From NCBI GenBank assembly GCA_938040915.1, contig CALHZE010000238.1, positions 1 to 14,414 of the forward strand: a stretch of DNA of 14,414 nucleotides. The letters are read 5' to 3'. Within the stretch, counting starts at the first letter, position 1. Each line of letters opens with the position of its first letter. The notes under the pieces were generated by a model that was not told where the DNA came from, made no database searches, and worked only from the letters and a program-made list of their open reading frames with translations. Origin of the DNA: an uncultured Bacteroidia bacterium. GTDB taxonomy: Bacteria > Bacteroidota > Bacteroidia > Bacteroidales > CAJPTX01. A program made the position numbers and the translations under genes. This document shows, piece after piece, positions 13,895-14,414 of this stretch.

Positions 13895-14055
13895 TGACGG
13901 ATATTGTCGAACAAAAGAAAGCCCTGCGAGCCCAAATCAAAGAGCGGAAAAAGGCGTTGACGCCCGCGAATATCGAGCAACAGGCGCGAGATACATTCAC
14001 TAAATTCTCCTCCTTCGAGCCCTTCTTGCGTGCGACAACCATCTTAGCCTACAAA
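13894..14055 (+). CDS. 5-formyltetrahydrofolate cyclo-ligase, N-terminal fragment only
   Basis: The ATG at 13894-13896 overlaps the gldB stop by one base. The start MTDIVEQKKALRAQIKERKK and the later FEPFLRATTILAY fit the N-terminus of the 5-formyl-THF cyclo-ligase family (ATP-dependent conversion of 5-formyl-THF to 5,10-methenyl-THF): a basic helix with K-x-x-L-R, then a strand ending in Tyr about 50 residues in. The rest of the enzyme, including its glycine-rich ATP-binding motif, is absent, because after residue ~53 the frame continues as HslV. Only about 53 of the usual ~180 residues are present. The call rests on a short region plus the folate context. Confidence 0.7.
14032..14055. other. 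Probable chimeric junction between a Bacteroidetes and a Campylobacter sequence
   Basis: Within this stretch the reading frame passes from cyclo-ligase to HslV without a stop. The residues ATTILAY are native to HslV and also plausible at the same point of the cyclo-ligase, so a short identical DNA word in two genomes could have joined two contigs. GC drops from about 60% (13741-13800) to about 43% (14101-14160). An assembly artefact is the simplest reading. Confidence 0.75.
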
Positions 14056-14414
14056 GGCAAAAATAAAGCGGTCATCGGTGGTGATGGACAGGTGAGTTTT
14101 GGCAACACCGTCTTAAAAGGCAATGCCGTAAAAATTCGCAAAATTCACAACGGCAAAGTCCTAGCTGGCTTTGCTGGTAGCACCGCTGACGCGTTTAATC
14201 TCTTTGATATGTTTGAGAAAAATTTAGAACATACAAAGGGCGATTTGCTAAAGGCGGTGATAGAATTTAGCAAAGAGTGGCGCAAAGACAAGTATCTAAG
14301 AAAGCTTGAAGCGATGATGCTTGTGCTTGATAGGGATAAAATTTTCTTACTTAGTGGTACTGGAGATGTAGTAGAACCTGAAGATGGCAAGATAGCAGCT
14401 ATCGGAAGCGGCGG
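14032..14414 (+). CDS. hslV: HslV (ClpQ) ATP-dependent protease peptidase subunit, Campylobacter-like, N-terminal part, runs off the window
   Basis: From ATTILAYKGK the frame encodes HslV, the threonine peptidase of the HslUV protease. Features: the Thr-Thr pair at 14035-14040 (the first is the catalytic N-terminal Thr after processing in HslV), GGDGQVSFGNTVLKG, GFAGSTADAFNLF, EWRKDKYLRKLEA, GTGDVVEPEDGK and IGSGG. The wording is closest to Campylobacter HslV as I recall it, where the protein begins MFHATTILAY. The proper start is missing and replaced by cyclo-ligase sequence. Base composition falls to about 41% GC, and AGA, AGG, ATA, TTA and CTA codons become common. The C-terminus lies beyond the window. 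Confidence 0.88.

Noticed and set aside
13894..14414. A novel natural fusion of folate cyclo-ligase and HslV
   Set aside because: Both partners would be non-functional as joined, and the shared word, GC step and codon change at one point fit an assembly join much better.

Overview
The window is a roughly 55-60% GC stretch of a Bacteroidetes chromosome, most likely Porphyromonas-like. The signs are Bacteroidetes -7 boxes (TAnnTTTG) in front of several genes, a TonB-dependent receptor with a carboxypeptidase-regulatory-like N-terminus, a GldB-family lipoprotein, and AAA-ATPase/PD-(D/E)XK genes of the kind that are multicopy in this phylum. The genus is inference. The last ~380 bases (about 41% GC by hand count) do not belong with the rest: they encode an epsilonproteobacterial (Campylobacter-type) HslV.

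Layout, left to right. (1) 1-194: remnant of an AAA-ATPase/nuclease gene on the minus strand, internally deleted; it is a paralogue of the intact gene at 9439-11043. (2) 307-1725: MFS transporter (minus), diverging from (3) 1904-2962: class I fructose-bisphosphate aldolase (plus), which has its own clear promoter and a terminator hairpin. (4) 3137-6268: single-chain restriction-modification enzyme of the type IIG/ISP kind (plus), overlapping tail-to-tail by 34 bp with (5) 6235-8388: TonB-dependent receptor, the second gene of a minus-strand operon that starts with (6) a secreted TPR-like protein (8400-9137). (7) 9138-9438: a gene-free stretch holding the operon promoter, a plus-oriented terminator with no obvious gene, and a 60-bp-period tandem repeat. 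(8) 9439-11043: intact AAA-ATPase/PD-(D/E)XK gene (minus). (9) 11167-12834: formate-tetrahydrofolate ligase (minus), diverging from (10) 12914-13894: GldB-family lipoprotein (plus) and (11) the start of a 5-formyltetrahydrofolate cyclo-ligase at 13894, coupled to it by a 1-bp overlap.

How the genes work together. The two folate genes flank the lipoprotein gene and suggest a small one-carbon neighbourhood. The receptor and TPR protein probably form one envelope uptake unit with unknown substrate. The rest are independent single-gene units.

Most notable: the cyclo-ligase reading frame turns into HslV at a short stretch both proteins could share (ATTILAY, 14032-14052), which looks like an assembly chimera rather than a new fusion. 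The two AAA-ATPase loci share promoter and hairpin sequences as well as coding sequence, so that gene behaves like a dispersed, duplicating unit. I found no convincing new defence or mobile system beyond these.
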